Shown: positions 46,420 through 55,965 of the stretch, piece after piece
Layout of the letters: every line of letters starts with the position of its first letter
Numbering within the stretch: position 1 is the first letter of the stretch
Origin: Gammaproteobacteria bacterium
GTDB taxonomy: Bacteria; Pseudomonadota; Gammaproteobacteria; Pseudomonadales; Azotimanducaceae
NCBI GenBank assembly: GCA_026708185.1
Contig: JAPOVK010000062.1
Span: 100,122-164,121 of the forward strand
Direction: 5' to 3'
DNA length: 64,000 nt
Notes under the pieces: model-generated
The model's input: only the letters and a program-made list of their open reading frames with translations
The model's database searches: none
What the model was told of the DNA's origin: nothing
Program-made: the position numbers and the translations under genes

Positions 46420-47901
46420 ATGAACCTCACTAATCTGCTCAGGCTGGGCGCGCCGGCGTGCGCCGCCTTGGTCCTCGCCGCATGTGGCGGATCGTCCAAA
46501 AACGCATCACCCGGTTCGGTCATCGTGGAAGTGCCGGTCCCTGTCGGCGGTGACGACGATGATGAAGACGACGAAGGCGACGACGACGACAGCGGGAGTC
46601 AGGACCCGGTCGATGAGACGACCGTCGCGACAGTGATCCCGAGCGCTCTCGAGGGCGTGATCTCGAACTCCGGCGAGTCCGCCGGTGCGGCATTCGGCAA
46701 CAAGCCGATCTACACGATCGATGTCAGCGAGACGTCGGCCTTGGATCCTGCGGGGCTTGGTGCTCGGCAACGATGTCATCTTCGAGATCGCAGGCGGGGC
46801 CGCCCGCATTACCGCGCCCGATGGCGCAGCTATGAGCAGCGGTGGCGGATTGCCGGAATGCCAACTCGACATGGCACCCGGCGCGGTGATCGCGGGCGGT
46901 TCCAGCACCGACTTCCTGATCATCGAGCAGGGCTGTGCGCTGATGGCGGACGGCACCGCTGACCAGCCGATCGTGTTCACGGCCCGCGCCGAGGTCGATG
47001 GCGACGCGGAAGACAACGACCGTGGCCTCTGGGGGGGCTCGTCATCAACGGCTATGCGCCGATCAACGACTGCCCCGAGGGCGCGTCCGGCGGCACGGTC
47101 GACTGCACCAAGGAGGGCGAGGCCAACTCCGGTCTCTTCGGCGGCGACAATGCCAACGACAACTCGGGCGTTCTGCGCTACGTCAGTGTGCGGTTCGCCG
47201 GTTCGAACGTAGATCCGGAGAACCAGCGCAACGGCATCGCTTTCCAAGGTGTCGGCGACGCCACTACCGTGGAGTACGTGCAGGTCCACAACAACCTGGA
47301 TGACGGCGTCGAGTTCTTCGGCGGCACGGTCGACGCCAAGTACATTGTCCTAACCGGCAACGCCGATGACTCGCTGGACTGGACCGACGGCTGGACCGGG
47401 CGCATCCAGTACCTCTACATCGAACAGACCGACTCGGCGGACAACGCCATCGAGGCGGACAACCGTGAAGGCGACGAAGGCGCGATGCCTCGCTCCAATC
47501 CGAGCATCGCCAACATGACCGTACTCGGCAAACCTGACGAAAACGCCTTGCGCCTCCGGCGCGGTACCGGTTTGGCGCTCAGCAACAGCTTTGTCGGCGG
47601 TTCCGCCACCTGCATCCGCGTCGACGGCACCAGCCGTGACCTCCTCGGCACGGACCTGACGATCGAGGGAGTCAGCTTCGCGTGTGCGCAGACGAACCGG
47701 AACGACGATGACGGTGCCGTTGCGGCGTACCTGGCGAGCGCTACGAACGTCTCGGTCAACGGCGACAGCGTAGACCTGGTGAGTTTGGGCGACTCGTTCT
47801 TCGACGCCGTGGACTTCATCGGCGCTTTCGAGACCTCGCATGTAAAGAGCCTTCAGCCGGGGAGCGCGAGGGGGCACCCCTCGCACACGTGGTGGCAATG
47901 A
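46420..47901 (+). pseudogene. Frameshifted outer-membrane lipoprotein next to a TonB-dependent receptor
   Basis: A lipobox start (VLAACGGSS, preceded by a GGGGGG ribosome site) and an Asp-rich stretch (46545-46605) lead into a beta-helix-like protein (VLGNDVIFEIAGGAARITAPDG, YVQVHNNLDDGVEFFGGTVD). Two frame breaks are needed: one near 46748-46760, and one at the G7 run 47031-47037, where eight G would restore the frame (LWGGLVINGYAPIND). The normal C-terminus is replaced by a tail ending [17 protein letters not shown], encoded by a dispersed repeat. Such proteins pair with TonB receptors; the next gene overlaps it by 13 bases. Sequencing error at the G-run remains possible. Confidence 0.7.
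47846..47884. repeat. Dispersed 28-bp repeat plus hairpin, copy 1
   Basis: Bases 47846-47873 are identical to the minus-strand sequence of 53997-54024. Its right end pairs as GCGAGGGG / GCA / CCCCTCGC (47866-47884). In the lipoprotein frame it encodes SLQPGSARG. It lies exactly at the junction between the lipoprotein gene and the receptor gene. Confidence 0.8.
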
Positions 47902-50555
47902 TTTGGGCGATGGCCTTGGGCTTAAGCGCCGCCCCCGGCGCCTCGGCCCAGGAATCAGACGGCGAGCGCCAGCAGAACCGCGTGGTGTTGCGAAACCCCG
48001 GTGACGTCGAGGAGGTCGTAGTCCTCGGCCAGTTCATCCCGGGCGACAAGCGGATCACGTCCGAAGTGGCGAACATGCTCGACTACGAGGAGCTGGCGCT
48101 GATGCCGGACACCGACGTCGGCGGTGCCCTGTCGCGGGTAACGGGCTTAAGCCTCGTCGGCGGCAAGTACGTCTACGTGAGGGGCTTGGGCGAGCGCTAC
48201 TCGTCCACCGTGCTGGACGGCAGCCGGCTGTCGTCGCCGGTCCCGTTCCAGAAGACCGTGCCGCTCGACATCGTGCCGACGACGATCGTGCGCAACCTCC
48301 TGGTACAGAAGACCTACTCGCCGGACCTGCCGGGCGACTTCAGCGGCGGCACGGTGATGATCCGCACCCGCGCAACGCCCGAGCGCAACTACGCAACGCT
48401 CAAAGCCGGGGTTGCCGGCGACTCGGAGACCACGCAAGGGGAAGGCCTGTCCTATCGCGGCGGTCCGGCTGACAACTGGGGGTTCGACGAGGGGACGCGC
48501 AAGATGCCGCGGAACATCGCCGGGATGAGCAGCGACGACTTCGAAGCGGTGCCGTGGCCGGCCAGCGCGGACCTGGGTGCCAGTTTCTACAACCACTGGG
48601 AGGTCTTCGAGAAGCAGCGACTCAAGCCCAACTTCACCGGGAGTGGCGAACTGGGTTTGCGCGGCGACTTCCCGGGCTTCTCCGCCGGAGTGTTGACCGC
48701 GGGCCGCTACGGCAGCAAGTGGAGGAACCGCGACAAGGACTTCCGGCGCTACGAGTTCACCGGCGTCGACGGCGGCAGCACGCAAACCGTCGACTACAAG
48801 CAGTTCACCACCCGGCAGACCATCGACTGGGCCGGCTTCGTCAACTCCGGGTTCGAATTCGGCGACGGCCACTCGATCCAGTTGTCCCAGGTCGTGCTTG
48901 CCCAGACCGACGACGAGACCCAGCGGTTGCGCGGCGTGTCGAGCGAGGACGACGTGACCGACGGCACGCCGGTGGTGAGCTACCGCTTCCAGTGGACGGA
49001 GAACACCATCCGCTCGACGCAGTTGAAGGGCGAGCACTACTTCAACGTCGGCCCTTTCCACCAGATGAGCATCAACTGGCGCGCGACCGATGGGGCGGCG
49101 ACCCGCAAGTCGCCCGACACGCGTACCTACACCTACGCAGAGAATGCCGAGGGCCTCGAGGAGGTCGTGACGCCGAGCCGCCAAGCCGCCGGCGACCTGC
49201 GCGAGGTGTTCCAGGCACCAGACCGCGTATACACGGAACTGCGCGACGAGATCAGCGAGTACGGCGTCGACGCGGAGCTGCCGTTCTATGCCGGCGACGT
49301 GGAGATGACGGCCATCCTCGGCGCTTCCAGCTACGAACGGACGCGCGCCAGCGCCGATCGCTTCTTCCGGTTCGACATCACGTCGCTGGCCCCGGGCCAC
49401 ATCGCCCCGATGACCCCCTACCAGCTCTTCGGCCTGGAGAACTGGGGCAAGGGCTATCTGGATGTGCGCGACTTCTCGGCGGGTGCGGCGAACGCCGCGG
49501 GCATCTTCCCGTTCGCCGAGTCGGGCGAAGAGACGATGTCGGTCTACCTAGGGTTCGATGCGCAGCTCACGCCGCGAGTCCGCGCGGCCGCAGGTTTCCG
49601 CCAGGAGGAGACGACCCTGTTCGCGGAGGCCTACGGTGGCAACACCCAGGCCGGCACCAGCAACGCCGTCAGCCAGGACTACGTCGACATCTTGGCCTCG
49701 GCCTCCCTCACTCTCGAGTTCGTGAACGACATGCAGCTGCGCCTCGCGTACTCCAACACGCTGAACCGGCCGAGCCTGCTCGAGATCACCGGCACCACGC
49801 TGCGCAACCCGGAGGACTCGAACCTTTATCGCGGCAACGTCTTCTTGGCACCCGCCAAAGTCGACAATCTCGACGCCCGTTGGGAGTGGTACTTCGGCAA
49901 AGACTTAAGCCTGTCGATCGGCGTTTTCCAGAAGTTCTTCGACAACCCCATCGAGGTCGGCAAGGTCCAGGCGCAGAACGACATCTACACGTGGTTCAAC
50001 GGTGACGAAGCGGCGCTTCAGGGTGTCGAGGTCGAGCTGCGCAAGGACCTGTTCTTCGGCGAGTGGTTCGGCTTGGGCGGGTCGTGGGATTTCTTCAAGC
50101 TGAACGCGAACGTCACGTTGATGGACTCCCAAGTGACCCTGTTCGGGGAAGGCGAGACGGCCGCCGACGTGCCCGTCACAGGATCGCGCCAGATCGCCCG
50201 GCTGTTTGAAAACGAACGGGCCTTGAGCGGCCAATCGGACGTGTTGGGCAACCTGATGCTGACCTATGTCGACTTAAGTCGCGGCATCGAGGGTTCGCTC
50301 GCCTACAACCACACGGGGGAGCGTATTGTCCTGGTGGGCGCCGAGAATGCGCCCAACATCGTCGAGGACGCCCGCGGCAAGCTGGATTTCCTCGCGCGCT
50401 ACCTCTTCGACGTGTTTGGTTTCGATGCCCAGATGGAGTTCAAGGCGTCGAACCTCTTGGACGACGCCGTCGAGTGGCGTCAGGGCGGGCTGCTCTATGA
50501 ACGCTACAACGCAGGCATCAGCTACGGGGTGAGCCTGAAGGTCAATACGCAGTAG
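47889..50555 (+). CDS. TonB-dependent outer-membrane receptor
   Basis: An 888-residue receptor. A signal peptide (MALGLSAAPGASAQ) and plug domain (SEVANMLDYEELALMPDTDVGGALSRVTGLSLVGGKYVYVRGLGERY, then LPGDFSGGTVMIRTRATPE) precede a long barrel that ends GISYGVSLKVNTQ. The plug wording, RVTGLS and VRGLGERYS, fits the carbohydrate/large-ligand class of receptors found beside beta-helix lipoproteins. The GTG at 47889 is tentative because a repeat sits right before it; in-frame ATGs at 47898 and 47910 are alternatives. Confidence 0.9.
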   Translation: MVAMIWAMALGLSAAPGASAQESDGERQQNRVVLRNPGDVEEVVVLGQFIPGDKRITSEVANMLDYEELALMPDTDVGGALSRVTGLSLVGGKYVYVRGLGERYSSTVLDGSRLSSPVPFQKTVPLDIVPTTIVRNLLVQKTYSPDLPGDFSGGTVMIRTRATPERNYATLKAGVAGDSETTQGEGLSYRGGPADNWGFDEGTRKMPRNIAGMSSDDFEAVPWPASADLGASFYNHWEVFEKQRLKPNFTGSGELGLRGDFPGFSAGVLTAGRYGSKWRNRDKDFRRYEFTGVDGGSTQTVDYKQFTTRQTIDWAGFVNSGFEFGDGHSIQLSQVVLAQTDDETQRLRGVSSEDDVTDGTPVVSYRFQWTENTIRSTQLKGEHYFNVGPFHQMSINWRATDGAATRKSPDTRTYTYAENAEGLEEVVTPSRQAAGDLREVFQAPDRVYTELRDEISEYGVDAELPFYAGDVEMTAILGASSYERTRASADRFFRFDITSLAPGHIAPMTPYQLFGLENWGKGYLDVRDFSAGAANAAGIFPFAESGEETMSVYLGFDAQLTPRVRAAAGFRQEETTLFAEAYGGNTQAGTSNAVSQDYVDILASASLTLEFVNDMQLRLAYSNTLNRPSLLEITGTTLRNPEDSNLYRGNVFLAPAKVDNLDARWEWYFGKDLSLSIGVFQKFFDNPIEVGKVQAQNDIYTWFNGDEAALQGVEVELRKDLFFGEWFGLGGSWDFFKLNANVTLMDSQVTLFGEGETAADVPVTGSRQIARLFENERALSGQSDVLGNLMLTYVDLSRGIEGSLAYNHTGERIVLVGAENAPNIVEDARGKLDFLARYLFDVFGFDAQMEFKASNLLDDAVEWRQGGLLYERYNAGISYGVSLKVNTQ

Positions 50556-50665
50556 ACGTCAGAGGCGCGCCTACCCTCCCGGGCCCGAGGTGGACCTTGC
50601 ACGGGGGTCGAGGCGGTGCCTCGGCGAATCCAAAGTACGCTTTGCCCTTCCCGGGACACGCCTGC

Positions 50666-51124
50666 CTAGCCGACCGCGCCGGCTATCCACTCCTTCACGC
50701 GTTCGACGTGCATGAGGGGTCGAACCATGCCGGAGTACACGTCGACCACGACGCCGTCCTCGTCTATGAGGTACGTCACGCGCCACGGCAAGATCCACTT
50801 GGACGCACCGTACTCGCGACGCACGCGGTTGCCGGGGTCGCTGGCAATCGGGAACGGCAGTGCGTGGCTGCCGGCGAAGCGTTCGTGGGACGCGATCGTC
50901 TGTCCGCTGATACCCACGACCGCGACGCCGTGTCCAACGAGCTCGTCATAGGCGTCGCGAAACGAACAGACTTGGGTTGTGCACCCAGGCGAATGGTCAG
51001 CGGGGTAAAAGAACAGCACGACCTTTTGGCCTCGCAGTGAACTCAGTCTTAGGCTTGTGTTGCGCGTCCTGCTCGATGTCTCGAGGGTGAAGTCCGGTGC
51101 TACGTCTCCAACGTCAACCGCCAC
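50666..51124 (-). CDS. Peroxiredoxin, AhpC/Bcp type
   Basis: A 152-residue thiol peroxidase. It has APDFTLET at the N-terminus, VVLFFYPADHSPGCTTQVCSFRD with the peroxidatic cysteine and a second cysteine five residues later (Bcp/PrxQ spacing), and the later HALPFPIASDPGNRVRREYGA. The GTG at 51124 has GGAG eleven bases upstream; a longer start at 51178 is possible. It reduces hydroperoxides using thioredoxin. No obvious partner lies nearby. Confidence 0.88.
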   Translation of the reverse strand: MAVDVGDVAPDFTLETSSRTRNTSLRLSSLRGQKVVLFFYPADHSPGCTTQVCSFRDAYDELVGHGVAVVGISGQTIASHERFAGSHALPFPIASDPGNRVRREYGASKWILPWRVTYLIDEDGVVVDVYSGMVRPLMHVERVKEWIAGAVG

Positions 51125-51493
51125 TATCCTGTCTCCTTCTGAGCTCAACAAACCGATTTGGTGGTCCGCCCGCTTCATTCGGTACGACGTCGGAGGCCAG
51201 AACTACCGGGTCTCATTAACCGACAACGGAGCGGACCGTGGACAAACGTAACACGCTTGGGGAGGTTTGAGTTCGCCTTGCGCCTCTTGCCTCTTGCGCT
51301 ATGCGCATCACCACTCGGAAACTGTGGTTCAAACGCAATGGTCCGCCCCGCTTGACAACGCCCGTTCGTTCATGCCGAACGTGAACGGCGTTGGTAAAGC
51401 CGACATTCGCGGTGCACAAGGCGACATCGGGGTTCTCGGCAAGGGGGTTTTGCGCTACGGTGCCGCCGCGTCGAATCCTGCTAGGAGTCAATC
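51125..51493. other. Intergenic region between peroxiredoxin and TonB receptor genes
   Basis: The 369 bases contain no convincing reading frame. A perfect TTGACA occurs at 51352-51357, but no good -10 follows at 17 bases. An imperfect inverted repeat GTTCG/CGAAC lies near 51364-51380. The receptor has its own AGGAG site just before 51494. Confidence 0.5.
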
Positions 51494-53965
51494 GTGCGCG
51501 TGTGCCGGCCTCCACGCCTCGCGGTCGTTGTGGCGCTCGTCACGGTGTGCGCTGGCCCGGCGACCGCTTCTCCCGACGTCGACGACGACGTCGAGGAATT
51601 GGTCGTCACGGTCGACCTCGACAGCTTGCCGGATGACGAGATGCGCACGGTGTTCGGTTTCGGCCGTTCCCTGCTCGATACGCCGCGTTCCGCGTCCACC
51701 GTCAGCGACGAGATGATGGCGCGCTTCAACATCCGCGACATCGACGAGTTGATCGCGCTGGCGCCGGGTAGCTTCACGCAGTCGTTCTTCGGTGTGGCCG
51801 GCACCCTCGACATTCGCGGGACCACGGGCGAGACCTATTTCCGCGGTGTCCGGCGGCTCGACAATCCCGGCAACTACCCGACCCCCATCGGCGCGTCGGA
51901 GCGGGTCGACATCGTCCGCGGACCGGCGTCGCCGATTCACGGCCCGGCGAAGATCGGCGGCTACCTCAACTTCAATCCGAAGTCGGCGCGCATCGAGGCG
52001 ACCGGGGAATTCATCGAAGCGGCCACCGGCAGCGCGGGTGTGGACTTCGGCTCGTGGGGCCGGCGCATCGCTACGGCGGAAGTTGGCGGCCCGAGTCGTT
52101 TCGGCGGCCAGGACTTCGGCTATTGGCTGTATGCGGAGGCCGAGGATTCCGGCAGCTACTACGACCACGGCGACATCTCGCAGACGCTCGTTCAGGCGTC
52201 GTTCGATATGGACGTGGGTTCCATTGGCCTGCAGTTCGGCGGCATGTTCCACGAATTCACGGGCACGGAGAATGCCGGCTGGAACCGCCTGACGCAGGAC
52301 CTGATCGACACTGGCAGGTACATCACCGGTTCACCCCAGCCGTTGGACCGCGACGGCGACGGGCGCATTTCGCACCAGGAGTTCGACGTCGACGGCAACG
52401 GCTTTACCGATCTCAATCCGTTCGCGGCGGGCCTGAGACCGGGCACGACGGCGCCGCTGGGGTCGGGGCCGTTCCCGGGTGCGTGTTCGATCGGCACGAC
52501 GACGCTGTTCGGTTGCCGCCCGGATCTCCTGCTGCTCGACAACGTCGGCACGGCGAGGATCGATGGCAGCCGGGTGCTGATCGCCCCGGAGGACGAACTC
52601 CACAACGAGGTCCTGACTCTCTATTTCGACGTCGTCGGTGCCACGGCCGGTGGTTGGGAGTGGCGCAACCAGGTTTTCTACGAGAGCTACGACAATGTGA
52701 ACGAGGTGGCGTACGGCTTCTCGTCGTTCCACGACGCGGCGGTGTTCGAGGATAAGCTGGTGTTCGCCAAGCGAATGCGTCGCGGGCGCGCCGAAGCCAC
52801 CGTGCAGTTCTCCCCATCGGTCCGGTTGACGGACTTCGACCACGGGGACGACTTCACCAACGAGTACTTCGATCGGCGCGACCTGACCAAGCCCGCGAGC
52901 GCCCTCGATCGGCGGCTGCTCGCGACGCAGATCGACGACGACTACAGCCGCTACCACGTGGGAGACTACCTCGACCTGGGGCTGGCCGTTCTCGTGGACG
53001 CCGATTGGCGGCGGCTGAACGTGCTGGCCGGCGTGCGCTACGACAGCATCGACTTCGAGAGCCGTCAGCCGGTGGACAAGCTTCTACTTCCGAGCGCCAC
53101 CCACTTCTGCCTGGACGCATCCTGTGTCGTCGCCGAGGCTTCGGATCGCGTCGACGCCGTGTCCTGGACCCTGAGCCTGAGCCTCGATACGGCTGCCGGC
53201 TTCATTCCGTACGCCACGATGTCGAGCCAGGGCACGGTGATCGCCGGCCAAGGTGCCGATATCGCCCCGGCCAACGTCGCCGACGGCACGGCCTTCGATA
53301 GCTCTACGCTGCGCGAGGTCGGGGTGAAGGCCAGCGTCCTGGACGAGACGCTCTACCTGGCAGCGGCGGTCTACGAGCAGGAGCGGACCGACTACTCCGC
53401 CCAGTCGGTGGACACCAACCAGGCGGCCCGCACCACCGGTGCCGAGTTCGAGGCGCGCTGGGCGGTCAATGACCGGCTGCTCGTCAGCCTCGGCTACTCG
53501 CGCATCGAGGTCGTCAACCTCAACACCCTCAACGCCGGTGGCCGGTTCAGCTTCATCGGTGCCGACGATATCCCGGGCGTGCCTCCCGAGGCCTTTTACG
53601 GCGGCGCCCTTGGCGGTTCGATCGTCAAGCCGGGCCGGGCCGGTGCCCGCAGGGCCGGCATTCCGGAGAACATCGTGTCCTTGACTGGCACGTATGCCTT
53701 CGGCAACGGCCTGGCGGTCTCGGCGAGCGTGGTGGACGTGGACGCTGTCCACTCGGGGTTCGCCAACTCCGTCAGGCTGCCGGCGTATACGCTGGTCAAC
53801 GCCGGCTTCGTCTTCGAACGGGGCAACTGGACGTTGACGGCCACGGCGAAGAACTTGAGCGACGAGCGCTATTTCCGCGCCAACTTCCCCAACCTCTTCG
53901 GCGGTGTGATCGTCCTGCCGGAGCTGCCCCGCCATGTCGTTGGTAGGCTCCAGTATCGCTGGTAG
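51494..53965 (+). CDS. TonB-dependent receptor, siderophore-receptor-like, with EF-hand motifs
   Basis: An 823-residue receptor. The signal peptide (VVVALVTVCAGPATAS) is followed by a plug with ERVDIVRGPASPIHGPAKIGGYLNFNPKSARIEA, the siderophore-receptor style. Residues 285-296 (DRDGDGRISHQE) match a canonical EF-hand loop, and 298-309 (DVDGNGFTDLNP) a second, both in a predicted extracellular loop. The barrel ends PRHVVGRLQYRW. The GTG start at 51494 has AGGAG seven bases upstream. Ligand unknown. Confidence 0.92.
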   Translation: MRVCRPPRLAVVVALVTVCAGPATASPDVDDDVEELVVTVDLDSLPDDEMRTVFGFGRSLLDTPRSASTVSDEMMARFNIRDIDELIALAPGSFTQSFFGVAGTLDIRGTTGETYFRGVRRLDNPGNYPTPIGASERVDIVRGPASPIHGPAKIGGYLNFNPKSARIEATGEFIEAATGSAGVDFGSWGRRIATAEVGGPSRFGGQDFGYWLYAEAEDSGSYYDHGDISQTLVQASFDMDVGSIGLQFGGMFHEFTGTENAGWNRLTQDLIDTGRYITGSPQPLDRDGDGRISHQEFDVDGNGFTDLNPFAAGLRPGTTAPLGSGPFPGACSIGTTTLFGCRPDLLLLDNVGTARIDGSRVLIAPEDELHNEVLTLYFDVVGATAGGWEWRNQVFYESYDNVNEVAYGFSSFHDAAVFEDKLVFAKRMRRGRAEATVQFSPSVRLTDFDHGDDFTNEYFDRRDLTKPASALDRRLLATQIDDDYSRYHVGDYLDLGLAVLVDADWRRLNVLAGVRYDSIDFESRQPVDKLLLPSATHFCLDASCVVAEASDRVDAVSWTLSLSLDTAAGFIPYATMSSQGTVIAGQGADIAPANVADGTAFDSSTLREVGVKASVLDETLYLAAAVYEQERTDYSAQSVDTNQAARTTGAEFEARWAVNDRLLVSLGYSRIEVVNLNTLNAGGRFSFIGADDIPGVPPEAFYGGALGGSIVKPGRAGARRAGIPENIVSLTGTYAFGNGLAVSASVVDVDAVHSGFANSVRLPAYTLVNAGFVFERGNWTLTATAKNLSDERYFRANFPNLFGGVIVLPELPRHVVGRLQYRW

Positions 53966-53968
53966 AGG

Positions 53969-55285
53969 TCAGTCGCTCTTTCTTGCGAGGGGCTCGCCCC
54001 TCGCGCTCCCCGGCTGAAGGCTCTCAAGCCCAAGGCCGATGGCCTGCGTGAGTTGGCGAAGTGCCGTTTCGTCGATCACATACGGCGGCATCAGGTAGAT
54101 CAGGTCGTTGAAGGGCCGGATCCAAACGCCGGCATCGACGAACACCCGCTGCAGCGCCGCAACATCGACGGGCTTGTCGGTCTGCACCACGCCGATGGCG
54201 CCGAGTACGCGCACGTCCCGTACCCCGGGTCTGGCGGCGTAGGGCGCCAGTTCGGCGCCAAGCTGGGCCTCGATGGCAGCGATCCGGCCTTGCCAGTCCC
54301 CCGTCAGCAGCAGTTCGATGCTGCGCCTGGCTACCGCGCAGGCCAACGGGTTGGCCATGAACGTGGGTCCGTGCATCAGCACGCCGCCGTCGGCGGAGAT
54401 GCCCTGGGCCACGCGCGTCGTTGTCAGCGTCGCGGCGAGACTCAGGTAGCCGCCGGTCAGCGCCTTGCCGAGGCACATGATGTCCGGCTCGACGCCGGCG
54501 TGTTCGCAGGCGAAGAGGCGTCCCGTCCGTCCGAACCCCGTGGCGATCTCGTCGAAGACGAGCAAGACGCCATACCGATCGCAAAGAGCCTTGACGTGGT
54601 TCAGGTAGTCCGGCGTGTAGAACCACATCCCCCCCGCGCCCTGCACGACCGGTTCCAGGATGACGGCCGCGGTTTCCGGGTGGTGGTCATGGAGCAGACG
54701 ATCGATGCCGCGCGCATCCTCGAGGCTGAGCGGCTCACCCGGACGCGACTCGGGCCGGTCGGCGAAGAGATGCTGCGGGAGGACCGGGCGAAAGCGTTCA
54801 TGCATGCCGTTGACGGGGTCGCAGACGCTCATGGCGCCGAACGTATCGCCATGGTAGCCGCCCCGGATGGTGACGAGCCGCTGCTTCTCGGGCTTCCCGA
54901 GCGCGCCCCAGTATTGGAGGGCCATCTTGATGGCGACTTCGACCGCGACGGAACCGGAGTCGGAAAAGAAGACGTGCTGCAACCCGGTAGGGGTCAGTTC
55001 GATGAGCGTTCGGGCGAGCTCGATGGCGGGCTCGTGGGTCAAGCCGCCGAACATGACATGGGCGGCATCGTCGAGTTGCGAGCGCAACGCGGCGTTCAGA
55101 GCCGGATGGTTGTAACCGTGGATCGCGCACCACCACGAGGACATGCCGTCGATCAGGTCGCGGCCGTCGACCAGGCGAATGCGCACGCCGTCGGCGGACG
55201 CCACCCGATACACCGGCAAGGGGTCGACCATGGAGGTGTAGGGGTGCCAGATGTGGTCGCGGTCGAATCGGAGCGGGTCGGTCAT
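53969..55285 (-). CDS. bioA: Adenosylmethionine-8-amino-7-oxononanoate aminotransferase
   Basis: A 438-residue PLP enzyme of biotin synthesis that aminates KAPA to DAPA using SAM. It begins with HIWHPYTSM, has [28 protein letters not shown], and the PLP lysine in [11 protein letters not shown]. The ATG at 55285 overlaps the bioD stop (ATGA). The last residues ([18 protein letters not shown]) are not part of the normal BioA end; they come from a dispersed repeat shared with 47846-47873. Confidence 0.95.
   Translation of the reverse strand: MTDPLRFDRDHIWHPYTSMVDPLPVYRVASADGVRIRLVDGRDLIDGMSSWWCAIHGYNHPALNAALRSQLDDAAHVMFGGLTHEPAIELARTLIELTPTGLQHVFFSDSGSVAVEVAIKMALQYWGALGKPEKQRLVTIRGGYHGDTFGAMSVCDPVNGMHERFRPVLPQHLFADRPESRPGEPLSLEDARGIDRLLHDHHPETAAVILEPVVQGAGGMWFYTPDYLNHVKALCDRYGVLLVFDEIATGFGRTGRLFACEHAGVEPDIMCLGKALTGGYLSLAATLTTTRVAQGISADGGVLMHGPTFMANPLACAVARRSIELLLTGDWQGRIAAIEAQLGAELAPYAARPGVRDVRVLGAIGVVQTDKPVDVAALQRVFVDAGVWIRPFNDLIYLMPPYVIDETALRQLTQAIGLGLESLQPGSARGEPLARKSD
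53985..54024. repeat. Dispersed 28-bp repeat plus hairpin, copy 2
   Basis: The minus-strand bases 54024 to 53997 equal the plus strand of 47846-47873. The hairpin GCGAGGGG / CTCG / CCCCTCGC (53985-54004) follows. Read on the minus strand it encodes SLQPGSARG at the BioA C-terminus, the same frame as in copy 1. Confidence 0.8.
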
Positions 55286-55965
55286 GGCAGGAGCGGGCGG
55301 ATGTCGAGGTGCAGCGCTGCGGCCTGCGGCGAGGCGGCCGGCCCCAAGTGGGGAACGACCCCGAGGCAGGGCGCCGACAGGTGCTCGCGCAGCGTCGCCA
55401 CGTTCTCCTCGAAAAAGGGCATTTCCGGTTGCGGGCAATTGGCGACCCAGCCGGCCATCTCGCCACCGGCCTGGGCGATGGCCTCGGCGGTGAGTAGCGC
55501 GTGGTTCAAGCAACCGAGTTTCATGCCGACCACCAGGATGGGGCGCGCGCCGAGGTCGAGGCAGACGTCGGCCAGCGTCTCGGTGACGTTCAGCGGTACA
55601 AACCAGCCGCCCGCGCCTTCCACGATGGCGAAGTCGACGTCGCCAGCCAAGGCGGCACGGCAGTGGGCGCTGAGCTGGCCAGCACTGAGTTCGATCCCGG
55701 TCTGGTCCGCAGCGATGTGAGGGGCGATGGCGGGCTCGAGGGCCACCGGGTTGACCGTGCCGTAGTCGAGGTCGGTTCCGCTCGCCGCGATCAGTTGCAG
55801 CGCGTCGTCATTGACCAGTTGGCCGTTCTCTCGGCTGCATCCCGCGGCGACGGGCTTCAAGGCCACACAGCGCAGCCCGCGGTCTCTGGCCAGCGACAGG
55901 AGTGCCGCGGCAATGACCGTCTTGCCGACCTCTGTATCGGTCCCCGTGACGAAGTAGGGCTGCAT
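55282..55965 (-). CDS. bioD: ATP-dependent dethiobiotin synthetase
   Basis: A 227-residue enzyme that closes the ureido ring of dethiobiotin. It starts [16 protein letters not shown] (P-loop) and has ALKPVAAGC and [11 protein letters not shown], all typical of BioD. The ATG at 55965 shares TGATG with the bioF stop, so the two are coupled; an ATG nine codons upstream has no ribosome site. bioA follows with an ATGA overlap. Confidence 0.94.
   Translation of the reverse strand: MQPYFVTGTDTEVGKTVIAAALLSLARDRGLRCVALKPVAAGCSRENGQLVNDDALQLIAASGTDLDYGTVNPVALEPAIAPHIAADQTGIELSAGQLSAHCRAALAGDVDFAIVEGAGGWFVPLNVTETLADVCLDLGARPILVVGMKLGCLNHALLTAEAIAQAGGEMAGWVANCPQPEMPFFEENVATLREHLSAPCLGVVPHLGPAASPQAAALHLDIRPLLP

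Noticed and set aside
50566..50576. GGCGCGCC palindrome after the second TonB receptor as a REP copy
   Set aside because: It lacks the TAG head at the stop codon and a second hairpin arm; an 8-base palindrome is common in GC-rich DNA.
53969..55513. 514-residue BioA from the longest open frame
   Set aside because: The first 76 residues lie over the bioD 3' end; ATG 55285 gives normal BioA and an ATGA overlap.
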